Shown here in pieces: positions 40,429 to 48,985 of a stretch of DNA of 52,426 nt. How positions within the stretch are numbered: position 1 is the stretch's first letter; each line of letters starts with the position of its first letter. The notes beneath the pieces are model-generated. The model was not told where the DNA came from. It worked only from the letters and a program-made list of their open reading frames with translations, and ran no database searches. The DNA is from Phycisphaerales bacterium (lineage in GTDB: Bacteria; Planctomycetota; Phycisphaerae; Phycisphaerales; UBA1924): positions 1 to 52,426 of the forward strand of contig JAJDDM010000032.1 in the NCBI GenBank assembly GCA_029260315.1, given 5' to 3'. The position numbers and the translations under genes are program-made.

Positions 40429-41439
40429 ATGCCCACCAACCCGCTGATCTGGATCGTCGTCGGCATCGTCGGCCTGATCCTGCTGATCGTGATCGCCGTG
40501 ATGGCCCAGTTCTTCACGCTCTGGCTCCAGGCGCTGCTGTCCAAGGCGGCGGTGGGCCTGCCGGAGATGATCGCGATGCGTCTGCGAAAGGTGGACGTGC
40601 GGACGATCGTCCTGAGCCGGATCCGGGCGGTGAAGGCGGGCATCGATATCAGCACGAACCAGCTCGAGACCCACTATCTCGCGGGCGGCAGGGTGCCCAA
40701 CGTCGTGAGCGCCCTGATCGCTGCCCAGAAAGCGCGGATCGACCTGATCTTCGATACGTCCTGCGCGATCGATCTCGCCGGGCGCGACATCCTCGACGCC
40801 GTGCAAACCTCGGTGAATCCCAAGGTCATCGACTGCCCGAATCCCGCGGCGGGTCGCGCGACGATCGACGCGGTCGCGAAAGACGGCATCCAGCTTCGGG
40901 CCCGGGCGCGGGTCACGGTTCGCACCAACCTGCCGCGACTGGTCGGCGGTGCGACCGAGGAGACGATCATCGCCCGTGTGGGCGAGGGCATCGTCTCTGC
41001 GATCGGCTCTGCGGAGAGCCACAAGCATGTGCTGGAGAATCCGGACCGGATCTCCAAGGCGGTGATGGCCCGAGGGCTCGACGCCGGCACGGCGTTCGAG
41101 ATCCTGTCGATCGACATCGCAGACATTGACGTGGGCGAGAACATCGGCGCCAAGCTCCAGGCAGATCAGGCGGAGGCCGACAAGCGCCGGTTCCAGGCCG
41201 AGGCCGAGAAGCGCCGCGCGATGGCCGTCGCCGAGGAGACCGAGTTCCAGGCGGAGGTCCAGAAGAATCGGGCGCTGGTGGTGCTCGCAGAGGCCGAGGT
41301 TCCCAAGGCGATGGCCGAGGCGTTCCGCAGCGGGAACATGGGCATCATGGACTACTACCGGATGAAGAACGTGGTGGCGGACACGTCGATGCGCAACGCG
41401 ATCGGCGGCGAGGGCGGCAACAGCCCGAATCCGTCGTAA
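40429..41439 (+). CDS. floA: Flotillin-like protein FloA
   Basis: 336 aa, the usual length. N-terminal membrane hairpin helix ([20 protein letters not shown]), the SPFH-type domain with [40 protein letters not shown] and [20 protein letters not shown], and the Ala/Glu-rich C-terminal coiled coil ([20 protein letters not shown]). AAGGACGGAG precedes the ATG. Scaffolds functional membrane microdomains. A tandem TGGATCAGGCCCA repeat lies in its leader (40380-40408). A paired-hairpin element follows the stop by 25 bp. Confidence 0.94.
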   Translation: MPTNPLIWIVVGIVGLILLIVIAVMAQFFTLWLQALLSKAAVGLPEMIAMRLRKVDVRTIVLSRIRAVKAGIDISTNQLETHYLAGGRVPNVVSALIAAQKARIDLIFDTSCAIDLAGRDILDAVQTSVNPKVIDCPNPAAGRATIDAVAKDGIQLRARARVTVRTNLPRLVGGATEETIIARVGEGIVSAIGSAESHKHVLENPDRISKAVMARGLDAGTAFEILSIDIADIDVGENIGAKLQADQAEADKRRFQAEAEKRRAMAVAEETEFQAEVQKNRALVVLAEAEVPKAMAEAFRSGNMGIMDYYRMKNVVADTSMRNAIGGEGGNSPNPS

Positions 41440-41462
41440 ACCGTTCGGCGAGCGCGGCGCCG

Positions 41463-41554
41463 GCGTGCCACCAACCGCTGCTTTGAGCGGTTGGTGCGAG
41501 TCACCCGGCCCTCGGTAGGAATCACCAACCATGCAGAGCCATGGTTGGTGGCAC
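41463..41554 (+). repeat. Paired-hairpin element, core-only copy
   Basis: Hairpins at about 41468-41495 (CACCAACCGCT, loop GCTTTG, AGCGGTTGGTG) and 41523-41550 (CACCAACCATG, loop CAGAGC, CATGGTTGGTG), bounded by GTGCC and GGCAC. Sits between converging genes, floA and the secreted protein ending at 41577, so it may also act as a bidirectional terminator. Confidence 0.85.
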
Positions 41555-41576
41555 GAGATTCAGTCCGACAATCGCG

Positions 41577-42197
41577 TCAGCGCGACTGCGACGCGGCCCG
41601 TTCCAGCAGCGTCGCGAGGCGTGCTCGTCGATAGCTCTCGCTGGTGAAAACAGTCGCCGAGGGAAGTTCGCGCTCGCCGGCTGCGCCCGCGTCTTCGAGG
41701 ATGTCGTCGATGCGCACGGCCTGGACCCGGCGCTGGTCGTGCACGCCGACGCCCGGCTGCTCGCCCTGGACTGCGCGTGCGAACGGATCGTCGGGCCCGA
41801 TGCGGAAGATGGTGCCGGCGGGTACCTCGGGGATGGAGCCGTCGTTGCCGGCGATGTACGCCGAGCGCGGGAAGATCGCGCGGATGCCGCCCTGCTGGCG
41901 CATGAGATCACCCGTACTCGTGCGGTAGACCTGCTCGAAATCGAGCGGGGCGCGCGGATCGATCTCGACCTGTCGAAGGCTCGTCCCCGCGGGGCCGACG
42001 TCCTCGAAGCCCTGGTCGAGCGGGCGTGCCTGCTGGAACTGGGGGGTGACATAGGGCGTCCAGGTTATCGGTGGTTGCCAGGGCTGCCATTGCGAGGCCT
42101 GCCAGGCCGGCACAGTTTGGGCGAGTGCAGACGAACCGACCATGGAAAGGGCCAACAGCCCCGTTGCACCGCTCCAGATCACACGCCCACGTCCCAT
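41577..42197 (-). CDS. Secreted protein, unknown
   Basis: 206 aa. Signal peptide MGRGRVIWSGATGLLALSMV ending SSALAQ. The mature part is Gln/Trp-rich at the start (AWQASQWQPWQPPITWTPYV) and contains PEVPAGTIFRIGPDDPFARA. I recognise no domain. GGAGGG overlaps two adjacent ATGs (42200 and 42197); I use the second. It starts 32 bp after the TonB-like gene, so is likely co-transcribed with it. Confidence 0.75.
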   Translation of the reverse strand: MGRGRVIWSGATGLLALSMVGSSALAQTVPAWQASQWQPWQPPITWTPYVTPQFQQARPLDQGFEDVGPAGTSLRQVEIDPRAPLDFEQVYRTSTGDLMRQQGGIRAIFPRSAYIAGNDGSIPEVPAGTIFRIGPDDPFARAVQGEQPGVGVHDQRRVQAVRIDDILEDAGAAGERELPSATVFTSESYRRARLATLLERAASQSR

Positions 42198-42229
42198 CAT
42201 CCCTCCATCGGGTATTCCCGCCCGCACCC

Positions 42230-43189
42230 CTACCGTGAGGGGATGAGTTCAATGTACACCGAGATCACCCCTTCGCCATCGAGATCTTCGAGGGGTTTGC
42301 CCTTGGCAGTCCAGGAGTACATCGCGTTGAGCCCGGCCTCATCGAGTTCGCGGTTGCCGCTGGAGTTTGTCATCTTGGCGGTCTTGACCGTGCCGTCCTT
42401 GGCGAACGAGACCATGTAGACCGCCCGGCGGTTGCCGGCGAGCAGGCGCGTCGGGATCGTCAGCTCGGGCGGGACGCGGGTCTGGATCTCCAGCCCCTGG
42501 GCCGCGGCGGGCTTGCCGGGCTGCACGCGCAACGGGCGGCTTGGCGAGGTCGCGGGCGATTCCTTCTCGCTGGGGGTGCCGTCGCGTCGGGTCTCGCTGG
42601 CTTCGCCCGGCTTGGTGCTCTGGCGACCGGGCGTGCCCTGCCCGTCGGCGGCCTTGGTTTCCTGCGAGGGATCGGGCATTCCCTCGGGCAGCGCGATCGC
42701 CAGGGACGAGACCGACGCCGGCGGCTCGATCGGGCCAAGCTCGGCCTCGAACGCGGGGGCGCTCGCCTCGGTGTCGGGGACCATCCTGGGCGAACGAGCC
42801 TGGGTGGACAGCGACGCCGACGACTCGCTCTGTTCGATCACGCCCATGGGCGTCGCGCCGGGCGTCTGGGCGTTGATGGCGGGCCGGCCGCTGCGCGAGG
42901 CGAGCGCGAACGCCGCCTGCTCGACCTCGCTCTGGAACGCCTCGTGAGGCGTCGGCGTTGCGAAGCCGAGCCAGGTGAGAGTCTCGATCGTGGACTCGGA
43001 GATGCCCAGACGGATGGTGCTCGAGGGCGGCTTGGGCACAATGACGCGAGCACCGCCCGAATCTCGCTGAAGCACGCCGCCGGCGATAGCGAGGACTCCC
43101 ACATGCACGAGCAGGCTGAGCGCAAGGGCGATGGCGAGGCGGACGGTGCCTCGCAAGGGGGCGTCGGGGTTTGTCGCTCGTCTGGGCAA
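42230..43189 (-). CDS. TonB-family energy-transducer-like protein
   Basis: 319 aa from a TTG with AGGGAAG upstream. N-terminal membrane helix at ~17-38 (LAIALALSLLVHVGVLAIAG), a long Pro/Ser/Ala-rich periplasmic spacer, and a C-terminal ~80-residue TonB domain (AGNRRAVYMVSFAKDGTVKT, SSGNRELDEAGLNAMYSWTA). Typical TonB domain architecture; would couple inner-membrane energy to outer-membrane transport. No exbB/exbD is adjacent. The start codon is uncertain because no ATG lies between the TTG and the membrane helix. Confidence 0.85.
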   Translation of the reverse strand: MPRRATNPDAPLRGTVRLAIALALSLLVHVGVLAIAGGVLQRDSGGARVIVPKPPSSTIRLGISESTIETLTWLGFATPTPHEAFQSEVEQAAFALASRSGRPAINAQTPGATPMGVIEQSESSASLSTQARSPRMVPDTEASAPAFEAELGPIEPPASVSSLAIALPEGMPDPSQETKAADGQGTPGRQSTKPGEASETRRDGTPSEKESPATSPSRPLRVQPGKPAAAQGLEIQTRVPPELTIPTRLLAGNRRAVYMVSFAKDGTVKTAKMTNSSGNRELDEAGLNAMYSWTAKGKPLEDLDGEGVISVYIELIPSR

Positions 43190-43353
43190 TGTTGCTTCCC
43201 TGAGCGTGGTGGGCGCCGCCAGCGGAACACTTCGGCCCCTCGCGGCGTTTCACTCCTGCGAAGAGGCCAACGCCGCCCTGACTGTGATTGTTCGCAGATC
43301 GACAGACGACGGCGTCATCAAGGATAGAATCAGCGACCTAGGGAGTAATACGC

Positions 43354-44499
43354 ATGCTCAGGCAGTTGAGTCGTTCTCTGGCTTATGGCACGGTCTGCGT
43401 CGCCGCCGCGGCACACGCCCAGGAACTCAAACTGGGGGACGAAGCGCCGGCGATCAAGGTCGGCGAGTGGGTCAAGGGTGGGCAGAGCGAGGCGCTGAGC
43501 GGTGATTTCGAGAAGGGGCACGTCTACGTTGTCGAGTTCTGGGCGACCTGGTGCCCGCCTTGCATCACGAGCATCCCGCACCTCTCCAAGCTCCAGAAGG
43601 AGTACGAGGACCAGAAGGTCCACATCATCGGCGCCACGCGCCCCGACCCCAGCAACACGCAAGAAGCCGTCGGATCGTTCGTGCGTGAGCAGGGCGACAA
43701 GATGGCGTACAACGTCGCGTGGGACGCAGACGGGTCGATCTATGACAGCTACATGGTCGGGGCGCAGCAGGGTGGGATTCCGACGGCGTTCGTCGTCGAC
43801 CGCGAGGGAGAGCTCGCGTGGCTGGGACACCCGATGGCGATGGATCGACCGCTGGCGCTGATCGCCGGCGGGAACTGGGACATCGAGAAGTTCCAGAAGG
43901 GCAATGCGATCCACGAGCGGGCGCAGCGCAGCTTCCAGAGCGGCGACTTCGACGCGGCCCTCAGCGCGGCGGACGAGCTGATCGCCGACTATCCCAAGCT
44001 CTTCGGCGGCGACGCGGTCTACCTCAAGATCATGATCCACTGGAACCAGGGCCAGAGCGAGCGGGTCATCGACGGCTTCGACACGCTCATCAACGAGTAC
44101 CCGGACTTCCTGGGCGACGACGGGCCGTTCCTGAAGTTCTCGACGCTCGTCGAGTACGGCATGAGCGAGCGGGCGATGAAGCTCGGGCGCGAGCTCGTCG
44201 ACGGCATGTTCTGGGATAGCCCCGACCGGCTCAGCGCGATCGCCTGGGCCATCGCGACCACCGAGATCGACGGGCTCGATCTGAACCTCGCGCTCAAGGC
44301 GGCGACGCGGGCGAACGAGCTGCGCAACGGCGAGCACGCCGACACGCTGGACACGCTGGCCAAGGTCCACTTCCAGCGGGGCGATATCGCCAAGGCGATC
44401 GAGTTCCAGGAGCGGGCGGTCGAGCTGGAGACCGACGCTCAGCGGCTTGGCCATTTCAAGCGGACGCTGAGTGAGTATCGGGCTGCGGGCGACGACTGA
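43354..44499 (+). CDS. TlpA-like thioredoxin-fold protein with helical repeat C-terminus
   Basis: 381 aa. Signal peptide MLRQLSRSLAYGTVCVAAAA, cleaved near HAQ. Thioredoxin domain ~24-165 with the redox-active motif FWATWCPPCITS and cis-Pro region GGIPTAFVVDREG. Residues ~180-375 are a TPR-like helical array (ERAQRSFQSGDFDAALSAAD; LAKVHFQRGDIAKAIEFQER). Periplasmic disulfide reductase by motif, with an attached protein-interaction domain. Strong terminator follows. TAGGGAGT precedes the ATG. Confidence 0.92.
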   Translation: MLRQLSRSLAYGTVCVAAAAHAQELKLGDEAPAIKVGEWVKGGQSEALSGDFEKGHVYVVEFWATWCPPCITSIPHLSKLQKEYEDQKVHIIGATRPDPSNTQEAVGSFVREQGDKMAYNVAWDADGSIYDSYMVGAQQGGIPTAFVVDREGELAWLGHPMAMDRPLALIAGGNWDIEKFQKGNAIHERAQRSFQSGDFDAALSAADELIADYPKLFGGDAVYLKIMIHWNQGQSERVIDGFDTLINEYPDFLGDDGPFLKFSTLVEYGMSERAMKLGRELVDGMFWDSPDRLSAIAWAIATTEIDGLDLNLALKAATRANELRNGEHADTLDTLAKVHFQRGDIAKAIEFQERAVELETDAQRLGHFKRTLSEYRAAGDD

Positions 44500-44527
44500 A
44501 CCGATCGACAACACACGTCTTCTTGCG

Positions 44528-44568
44528 AAACGCCCCGCTGAGGCTCCTCCGGCGGGGCGTTTCCTTTA
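44528..44568 (+). terminator. Rho-independent terminator
   Basis: AAACGCCCCGC, a ~12-base loop, GCGGGGCGTTT, then CCTTTAT. It follows the TlpA-like gene by 29 bp. Confidence 0.9.
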
Positions 44569-44654
44569 TCTGAGCGCACATCGAGATCGCAGCGGTTTGC
44601 TCAGAGCGGAATCGCAGGGCTCTCCGGCTTGTGCGAGATTGATCGGTCGCTGAT

Positions 44655-44682
44655 CCGGACCTTCGCAGAGCCCCAGATTCGG
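44655..44682 (+). repeat. CCGGACCT hairpin repeat, copy 2 (degenerate)
   Basis: CCGGACCTTCGCAGAGCCCC then AGATTCGG. The left arm is intact, the right arm has two changes from AGGTCCGG. It matches copies at 3936 and 48904. Confidence 0.55.
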
Positions 44683-44772
44683 CGTCCTATTGCGACGCTT
44701 TCGACCTCAGATCGTTCGACGAGCGCTTGGTCGGATCGAGTTCGTTCGTCGCATGTGGTCGGTTGGCGAATC

Positions 44773-45019
44773 ATCGCAGGCCCAATCGTGAGGGCCATTT
44801 GCGTCGTTTGTCACAAGTGCTTCGCGACGGGATGCTTGCGCGCGTGTCTTGCGTCGTGCCACCAACCGCTGCTTTGAGCGGTTGGTGTTTCGTGGCGCTC
44901 TCCCAGAAGCACCAGCCGTGCAGAGCCACGGCTGGTGGCACGTCACTCGGCCATCCGCATTTGTTCGAGTTCTCCGCCGGTTGACGCAAAGTGCTCTAAC
45001 GGTCGGGCCTGTGATATCG
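44773..45019 (+). mobile_element. Paired-hairpin mobile element, copy C, non-autonomous with terminal inverted repeats
   Basis: 247 bp with no gene. Left end ATCGCAGGCCCAATCGTGAG (from 44773) and right end CTCTAACGGTCGGGCCTGTG (44994 on) are inverted repeats of each other and match the ends of the transposase unit (7524-7547, 8327-8350). Hairpins at about 44860-44887 (CACCAACCGCT, loop GCTTTG) and 44915-44942 (CACCAGCCGTG, loop CAGAGC). Internal sequence matches copies A and B at >90% over ~190 bp. It reads as a MITE-like derivative of the RAYT-carrying unit. Confidence 0.75.
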
Positions 45020-45057
45020 CCCGATCCGATCGGACTCGAGTCGCTCTCGTCGCCCGC

Positions 45058-46158
45058 TCAGCCGCCTTCGGCGGCGTCGTCTTGCGCCGGCGCGGCCTGC
45101 GTGGCGCTGAGCGGTTCGAGGCGGTTGCCGAAGGGCGGAGCGTCGATCACCCGCGCGGCCTTGAGCACCGGAGGATCGACGGGTTTGCCCTGCTCGGCGG
45201 TCGGCACGCTCGCGATGGCGCGGATGACGTCGGCGCCGCGGACCGCCTCGCCGAAAGCGGTGTAGTTGCCGTCGAGGAACGCCGTGCCCGGGCGGCTGAG
45301 ACAGACGAAGACCTGCGAGCCGTTGCTGTTGGGCTCCAGGCTGCGGGCCATGCTGAGCACGCCGAAATCGTGCGGCAGGGCGGTCGGCTCGAGATCGACG
45401 AGATAGCCCGGGCCGCCGGCGCCGGTGCCCGTGGGGTCGCCGACCTGGATGACGAACGGGTGTCCGTTGCTCGCCTCGGCGACGATGCGGTGGAAGATGA
45501 TGTCGGTGTAGAACCCGCCGTCGGCGAGGCTCAGGAAGTTCCAGCTCGTGTTCGGCGCATGGTCGGGGCGCAGGCGGAACTCGATCTCACCCATGCTCGT
45601 CTCGAAGACGATGTGCTTGTCGACCCAGGCGCGGATGCCCGAATAGAACACCTCACGGGGCCGGGGCTCCTGCCCCTGCTGGCGAAATGCCGAGTCGATC
45701 ATCTCCTGCTGATACACCGGACGCGCCTGGCGACGCGGATCGGGCAGCGGCGGAACATAGATCTGGTTGTTCTGATCGACCGGATAGGCGTACTGCGGCG
45801 TGAGCATCGGCTGGAGCACGAGCGGCGCGCCCACGCCATCGCCATCGACAAAGAGCTGGGCGTAGTGCAGGTGCTTGTGCTCCCCGCTCCAGAGCTGGGG
45901 GAACATCGCGGCGAGATCGACCCTGCCTGGCGCGACGGCGACGCTGGTGAGCTCGCTGCCATCGGGGTTGAGGATGCCGATGGTCGCGCTCTCGGCGTTT
46001 TCCGGCGCCTCGACCACGACGGGGATGGGGCGATCGACGCCGTAGTAGGTTCGCTCGGGCGTGATCTGCGCGAGCGTGGGAGCGGCCATCGACCCAAGCA
46101 ATGCCGCGCCGGCAATCAAGCGCCCGGACAGACCGACGAGATGTTCATGCGTTCTCAT
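45058..46158 (-). CDS. Secreted cyclophilin-type peptidyl-prolyl isomerase
   Basis: 366 aa. Signal peptide ends LAQ at ~31 (LIAGAALLGSMAAPTLAQ). An N-terminal ~150-residue domain (RTYYGVDRPIPVVVEAPENA) looks like a beta-sandwich of unknown type. The cyclophilin domain is ~185-345: TSMGEIEFRLRPDHAPNTSW, FYTDIIFHRIV, IQVGDPTGTGAGGPGYLVDL, FGVLSMARSLEPNSNGSQVF. Catalyses proline cis/trans isomerisation in the envelope. The usual active-site Arg (FHRI) and the Gln (SQVF) are present. No operon partner. Confidence 0.92.
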   Translation of the reverse strand: MRTHEHLVGLSGRLIAGAALLGSMAAPTLAQITPERTYYGVDRPIPVVVEAPENAESATIGILNPDGSELTSVAVAPGRVDLAAMFPQLWSGEHKHLHYAQLFVDGDGVGAPLVLQPMLTPQYAYPVDQNNQIYVPPLPDPRRQARPVYQQEMIDSAFRQQGQEPRPREVFYSGIRAWVDKHIVFETSMGEIEFRLRPDHAPNTSWNFLSLADGGFYTDIIFHRIVAEASNGHPFVIQVGDPTGTGAGGPGYLVDLEPTALPHDFGVLSMARSLEPNSNGSQVFVCLSRPGTAFLDGNYTAFGEAVRGADVIRAIASVPTAEQGKPVDPPVLKAARVIDAPPFGNRLEPLSATQAAPAQDDAAEGG

Positions 46159-46298
46159 ACGCCCACTGTATCATCGCTCCGGCGGGAGGGCTCTGATGTG
46201 CCGTCGGGCCTTGAGAGCTTGCCGATGCGGCGACACTCACGGCGCAAAGTCCGCGTGATGAGTCCGGCAATGGGCTCGATAGCGGTCGCTTGGTTGGA

Positions 46299-47114
46299 TC
46301 AGTAGCGGATCTGGATTTCGCCATCGAGGTCGATGATCTTCCAGGGATCCGCGTCGCCGAACTGGGCGGTGCCGTTCTCGATGTTCGAGAGGGCGGCGAG
46401 CAACTCGCCGGTGCGATCGAGATACCACGAGACGCCGTAGTCGGCGCGCAGCAGGTTTGTGCCCTTGGTGTGATTGAAGTCGGACCTTGACTCGAGCCCG
46501 TCGGCAACGAGCGCGGCGCTGCTCGGGCGGATCGACGAGAGATGGCGTGAGCCGTTCGGCCCGACACCGCGGTAATGGTAGTTGCCGATGACTCTGGGGG
46601 CGGGCGCCCGACGCGACTGGAGCTGAAACTCGGTCGCGTATCGCTCGTACTGCTGTTCCCCGCTATGCGACGGGCAGTAAAAAATCTTCGGCGCGTCGAG
46701 GTAGTCCAATCCGAAGAGGACACCCAGTCCGTCCCAATCGCCGGGGGCGAGCTCGCGCCCTCTGTCGGGGCCACGGAACTGACCGTTTGCCCGGTCGTCG
46801 CTCCTCTCCGGCGCGAGGCGGAGTGTCGTCATCTTGCCCGGATCGGCAAGCGGGCCGCGAATGAAGACACTGCCCGGCATCGCGTCTTGGCGATCGTTGG
46901 CGTACATGGTGATGCCGAGGCCGTGCTGGCGGATGTTGGAGGCGCAGTTGACCCGCCGGGCCGTCTCCTGCATCTGCGAGAGCGTGGGCAGCAGGATGGC
47001 CATGAGCAGGGCAATGACGGCCATCGAGACAAGGATGTCCAGCAGCGAGAACCCCCGCCGGAACGGGCTCATAGACCGAGCAGACGAGCAAGATCGGCTG
47101 GCGTCAGCGACCAT
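46299..47114 (-). CDS. Prepilin-like protein
   Basis: 271 aa from an ATG at 47114 with GGAG nine bases upstream; an internal ATG at 47072 gives the shorter leader MSPFRRG but has no ribosome site. Signature GFSLLDILVSMAVIALLMAI (prepilin site with Asp in place of the usual Glu at +5). Residues 60-80 (ARRVNCASNIRQHGLGITMY) are the typical planctomycete 'C..NL.Q.GL...Y' segment of DUF1559-like prepilins. The C-terminal part (NYHYRGVGPNGSRHLSSIRP) lacks a clear H-X9-DG. Divergent from the ECF sigma gene, with 289 bp between them. Confidence 0.85.
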   Translation of the reverse strand: MVADASRSCSSARSMSPFRRGFSLLDILVSMAVIALLMAILLPTLSQMQETARRVNCASNIRQHGLGITMYANDRQDAMPGSVFIRGPLADPGKMTTLRLAPERSDDRANGQFRGPDRGRELAPGDWDGLGVLFGLDYLDAPKIFYCPSHSGEQQYERYATEFQLQSRRAPAPRVIGNYHYRGVGPNGSRHLSSIRPSSAALVADGLESRSDFNHTKGTNLLRADYGVSWYLDRTGELLAALSNIENGTAQFGDADPWKIIDLDGEIQIRY

Positions 47115-47403
47115 GAATGCAGTCTCCGCCGTGCTCCCACTGGGTAACAATGCTCCGAGGCGGCCTCGAAGCCCGCAACCAGCGTACAGAAATCGGACCT
47201 CGAACGCAAGTCATATATTCCAGCGAGGAGAGATTGATTTTATCGGACGATCCGAGTCCGCGAGGAAACGCTTGCGAATTTGGATCTTGGGGGAATCCCG
47301 AGAACCGGTCAGTGCGTATCAGGTACCTGTACAGGATGCTCGCTCGGGGGAGAGAGGATGCCAATTCCGGGCCGCTCGGCCCGATCCAACGGCGAGGCGA
47401 ATC

Positions 47404-47976
47404 ATGGCGGCTGACAAGCCTACGCAAGGGCAGATTGACCTTGATTTGATGACGCGTATCGCGTCCGGTGAGGAAAAGGCTGTAGAGGATTTGTACGACC
47501 GGTTTGGCTCGCTCGTGTACCGCCTGGCGTATCAGTCGATGCCGACGCGAGCGGAGGCAGAAGACGCTGTTCAGGAAGTGTTCGTGCGTTTGTGGAAGAC
47601 AGCGGATCGGTTCGATCCGAAGAGGGCGGCCTTGGTGACCTGGGTGATGCTGATTACGAGACGACATCTTGTGGACAAGCTTCGGCGGACGCGGGCCCGG
47701 GTGAAGGCCTCGACCCTGGACGAAGCGCCGCAGCCGGGGGTTGGCGCCAGAGAGGGCGACAGGTTCGAGCAGGATGAGCGGTTCGAGGCGTTGATGGAGC
47801 GGGTGAACGCGCTGCCGGAACTTCAGCGGACGGTCATTGTAAGAGCATACCTGGGCGGGCAGACGCTTCGGCAGATTGGTGAGGAGTTGGATACCCCATT
47901 GGGTACGATCAAGTCGGCGTTGAGCAGGGCCCTGGCCCGCCTTCGCGAGCGGTCGGGTGAGGAGTTTGCGCTATGA
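47404..47976 (+). CDS. ECF-type RNA polymerase sigma factor
   Basis: 190 aa. Region 2: LDLMTRIASGEEKAVEDLYD and EAEDAVQEVFVRLWKTADRF (the DAVQEVFxxxW core). Region 4: LPELQRTVIVRAYLGGQTLR then QIGEELDTPLGTIKSALSRA (helix-turn-helix contacting -35). The linker contains the EGDRFEQDERFEALMERV segment usual in the planctomycete/ECF-Cfx-type groups. Its ATG follows GCGAGGCGA. It overlaps the next gene by ATGA. The 289-bp gap upstream contains a GGTACC-centred palindrome (CAGGTACCTG near 47320) and a GAGGAAAC ECF-like -35 at ~47262, both tentative. Confidence 0.94.
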   Translation: MAADKPTQGQIDLDLMTRIASGEEKAVEDLYDRFGSLVYRLAYQSMPTRAEAEDAVQEVFVRLWKTADRFDPKRAALVTWVMLITRRHLVDKLRRTRARVKASTLDEAPQPGVGAREGDRFEQDERFEALMERVNALPELQRTVIVRAYLGGQTLRQIGEELDTPLGTIKSALSRALARLRERSGEEFAL

Positions 47977-48785
47977 CGATTCAGGAGATGATCGAGAACG
48001 CCGTCCTGGACGCGGTCGGCCTACTCGACGACGACGAGCAGCGGGAGTTTGACCGGGCGTTCGAGGCGTCCTCGCCCAAGATCCAGGCGATGGTGCGCGC
48101 CGAGCAGACGCGTCTGTCGAATCTGAGCGGGCTGCTGCCGTGCGTCGATCCGCCGGTGTCCCTGCGGGCCGAGGTGATCGGTCGGGTGCGCGAGGCGATC
48201 GCCGCGGCATATCTCGCCGAGGAGGCAGTGCCCGCCAGGCGTCCGACGCTCGAGCTGATTCCCAGCCGCAAGGTCTCGCCGATCTGGCGTGCGGCGGCGA
48301 TCGGCTCGCTCGCTGCTGCGCTGGTCTTCGGCGTGAGCGTGGCGCAAATGACCGACCACTACGATGAGTTGCGCGACGCGATCGGCAAGGACCAGCTCAT
48401 CGAGCAGATCACCCAGCAGTTCGGCTCGCGGTATGTTCAGGACATGATCTTCGACGGCGACACCGCCCGATTCGTGTTCACGTCTGCGAGCGAGGACTTT
48501 GGCGGGCAGGCCGCGGTCTTCTTCAACGAGGGCTGGGAAGGGGCCAGGTTCTTCTCGACCAAGCTCTCGTCGGCGGATGGGCAGCGGTTCCGTCTGGCGA
48601 TCGTCGATGACAATAACTCGGTGATCCAGGAGCTTCTGGCGTTCGAGGCCAGCGGCGGGCCGCTGGACAGCGAGCAGATCGAGTTCAATCCGCAGGAGGC
48701 GCGCCTGGCCAACGCCCGCCTTGCCGTGTTCGCCGAGGACGACGAGTCGAGCGAGCCGATTCTGCGGTCGCTGCCGATCGCCTGA
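47973..48785 (+). CDS. Membrane anti-sigma-factor-like protein
   Basis: 270 aa. Cytoplasmic N-terminal anti-sigma-like domain ~1-100 (MIENAVLDAVGLLDDDEQRE, FDRAFEASSPKIQAMVRAEQ); one membrane helix ~108-126 (AAAIGSLAAALVFGVSVAQM); a periplasmic domain to 270. The N-domain lacks an H-x3-C-x2-C zinc motif. Translational coupling (ATGA) to the ECF sigma gene is the main evidence that it holds that sigma factor at the membrane. A terminator follows. Confidence 0.82.
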   Translation: MTIQEMIENAVLDAVGLLDDDEQREFDRAFEASSPKIQAMVRAEQTRLSNLSGLLPCVDPPVSLRAEVIGRVREAIAAAYLAEEAVPARRPTLELIPSRKVSPIWRAAAIGSLAAALVFGVSVAQMTDHYDELRDAIGKDQLIEQITQQFGSRYVQDMIFDGDTARFVFTSASEDFGGQAAVFFNEGWEGARFFSTKLSSADGQRFRLAIVDDNNSVIQELLAFEASGGPLDSEQIEFNPQEARLANARLAVFAEDDESSEPILRSLPIA

Positions 48786-48812
48786 CGGCTGGACCTTGGT
48801 TCACGAAAATCT

Positions 48813-48840
48813 CCGACCCCACCTGGGGCCGGTTTCTTTG
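48813..48840 (+). terminator. Rho-independent terminator
   Basis: CCGACCCC, loop ACCT, GGGGCCGG with one internal mismatch, then TTTCTTT. It ends the sigma/anti-sigma transcript. Confidence 0.65.
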
Positions 48841-48903
48841 CGCGGAGTTGGGCGATCCTCATTTCGGGCGAGCGCGGCACCGATCGGGCATGCGAGCGAT
48901 GAC

Positions 48904-48931
48904 CCGGACCTTCGCAGAGCCTCAGGTCCGG
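48904..48931 (+). repeat. CCGGACCT hairpin repeat, copy 3
   Basis: CCGGACCT, 12 bases, AGGTCCGG, perfect arms. The surrounding ACCCGGACCTTCGCAGAGCC matches copies 1 and 2. Confidence 0.65.
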
Positions 48932-48985
48932 CGTCGGGGCGTGCCCGGGGAGGATCGGGCACGCAGAAAACGTGCTGAAGACTCT

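Noticed and set aside
41463-41554. Hairpin pair after floA as an ordinary terminator
   Set aside because: No T-tract, and the same pair occurs in non-terminal settings; it is a copy of the repeat family, although it may still stop transcription.
43261-43330. sigma70 promoter for the TlpA-like gene (TAGAAT at 43325)
   Set aside because: No acceptable -35 at 16-18 bp; left out as unsupported.
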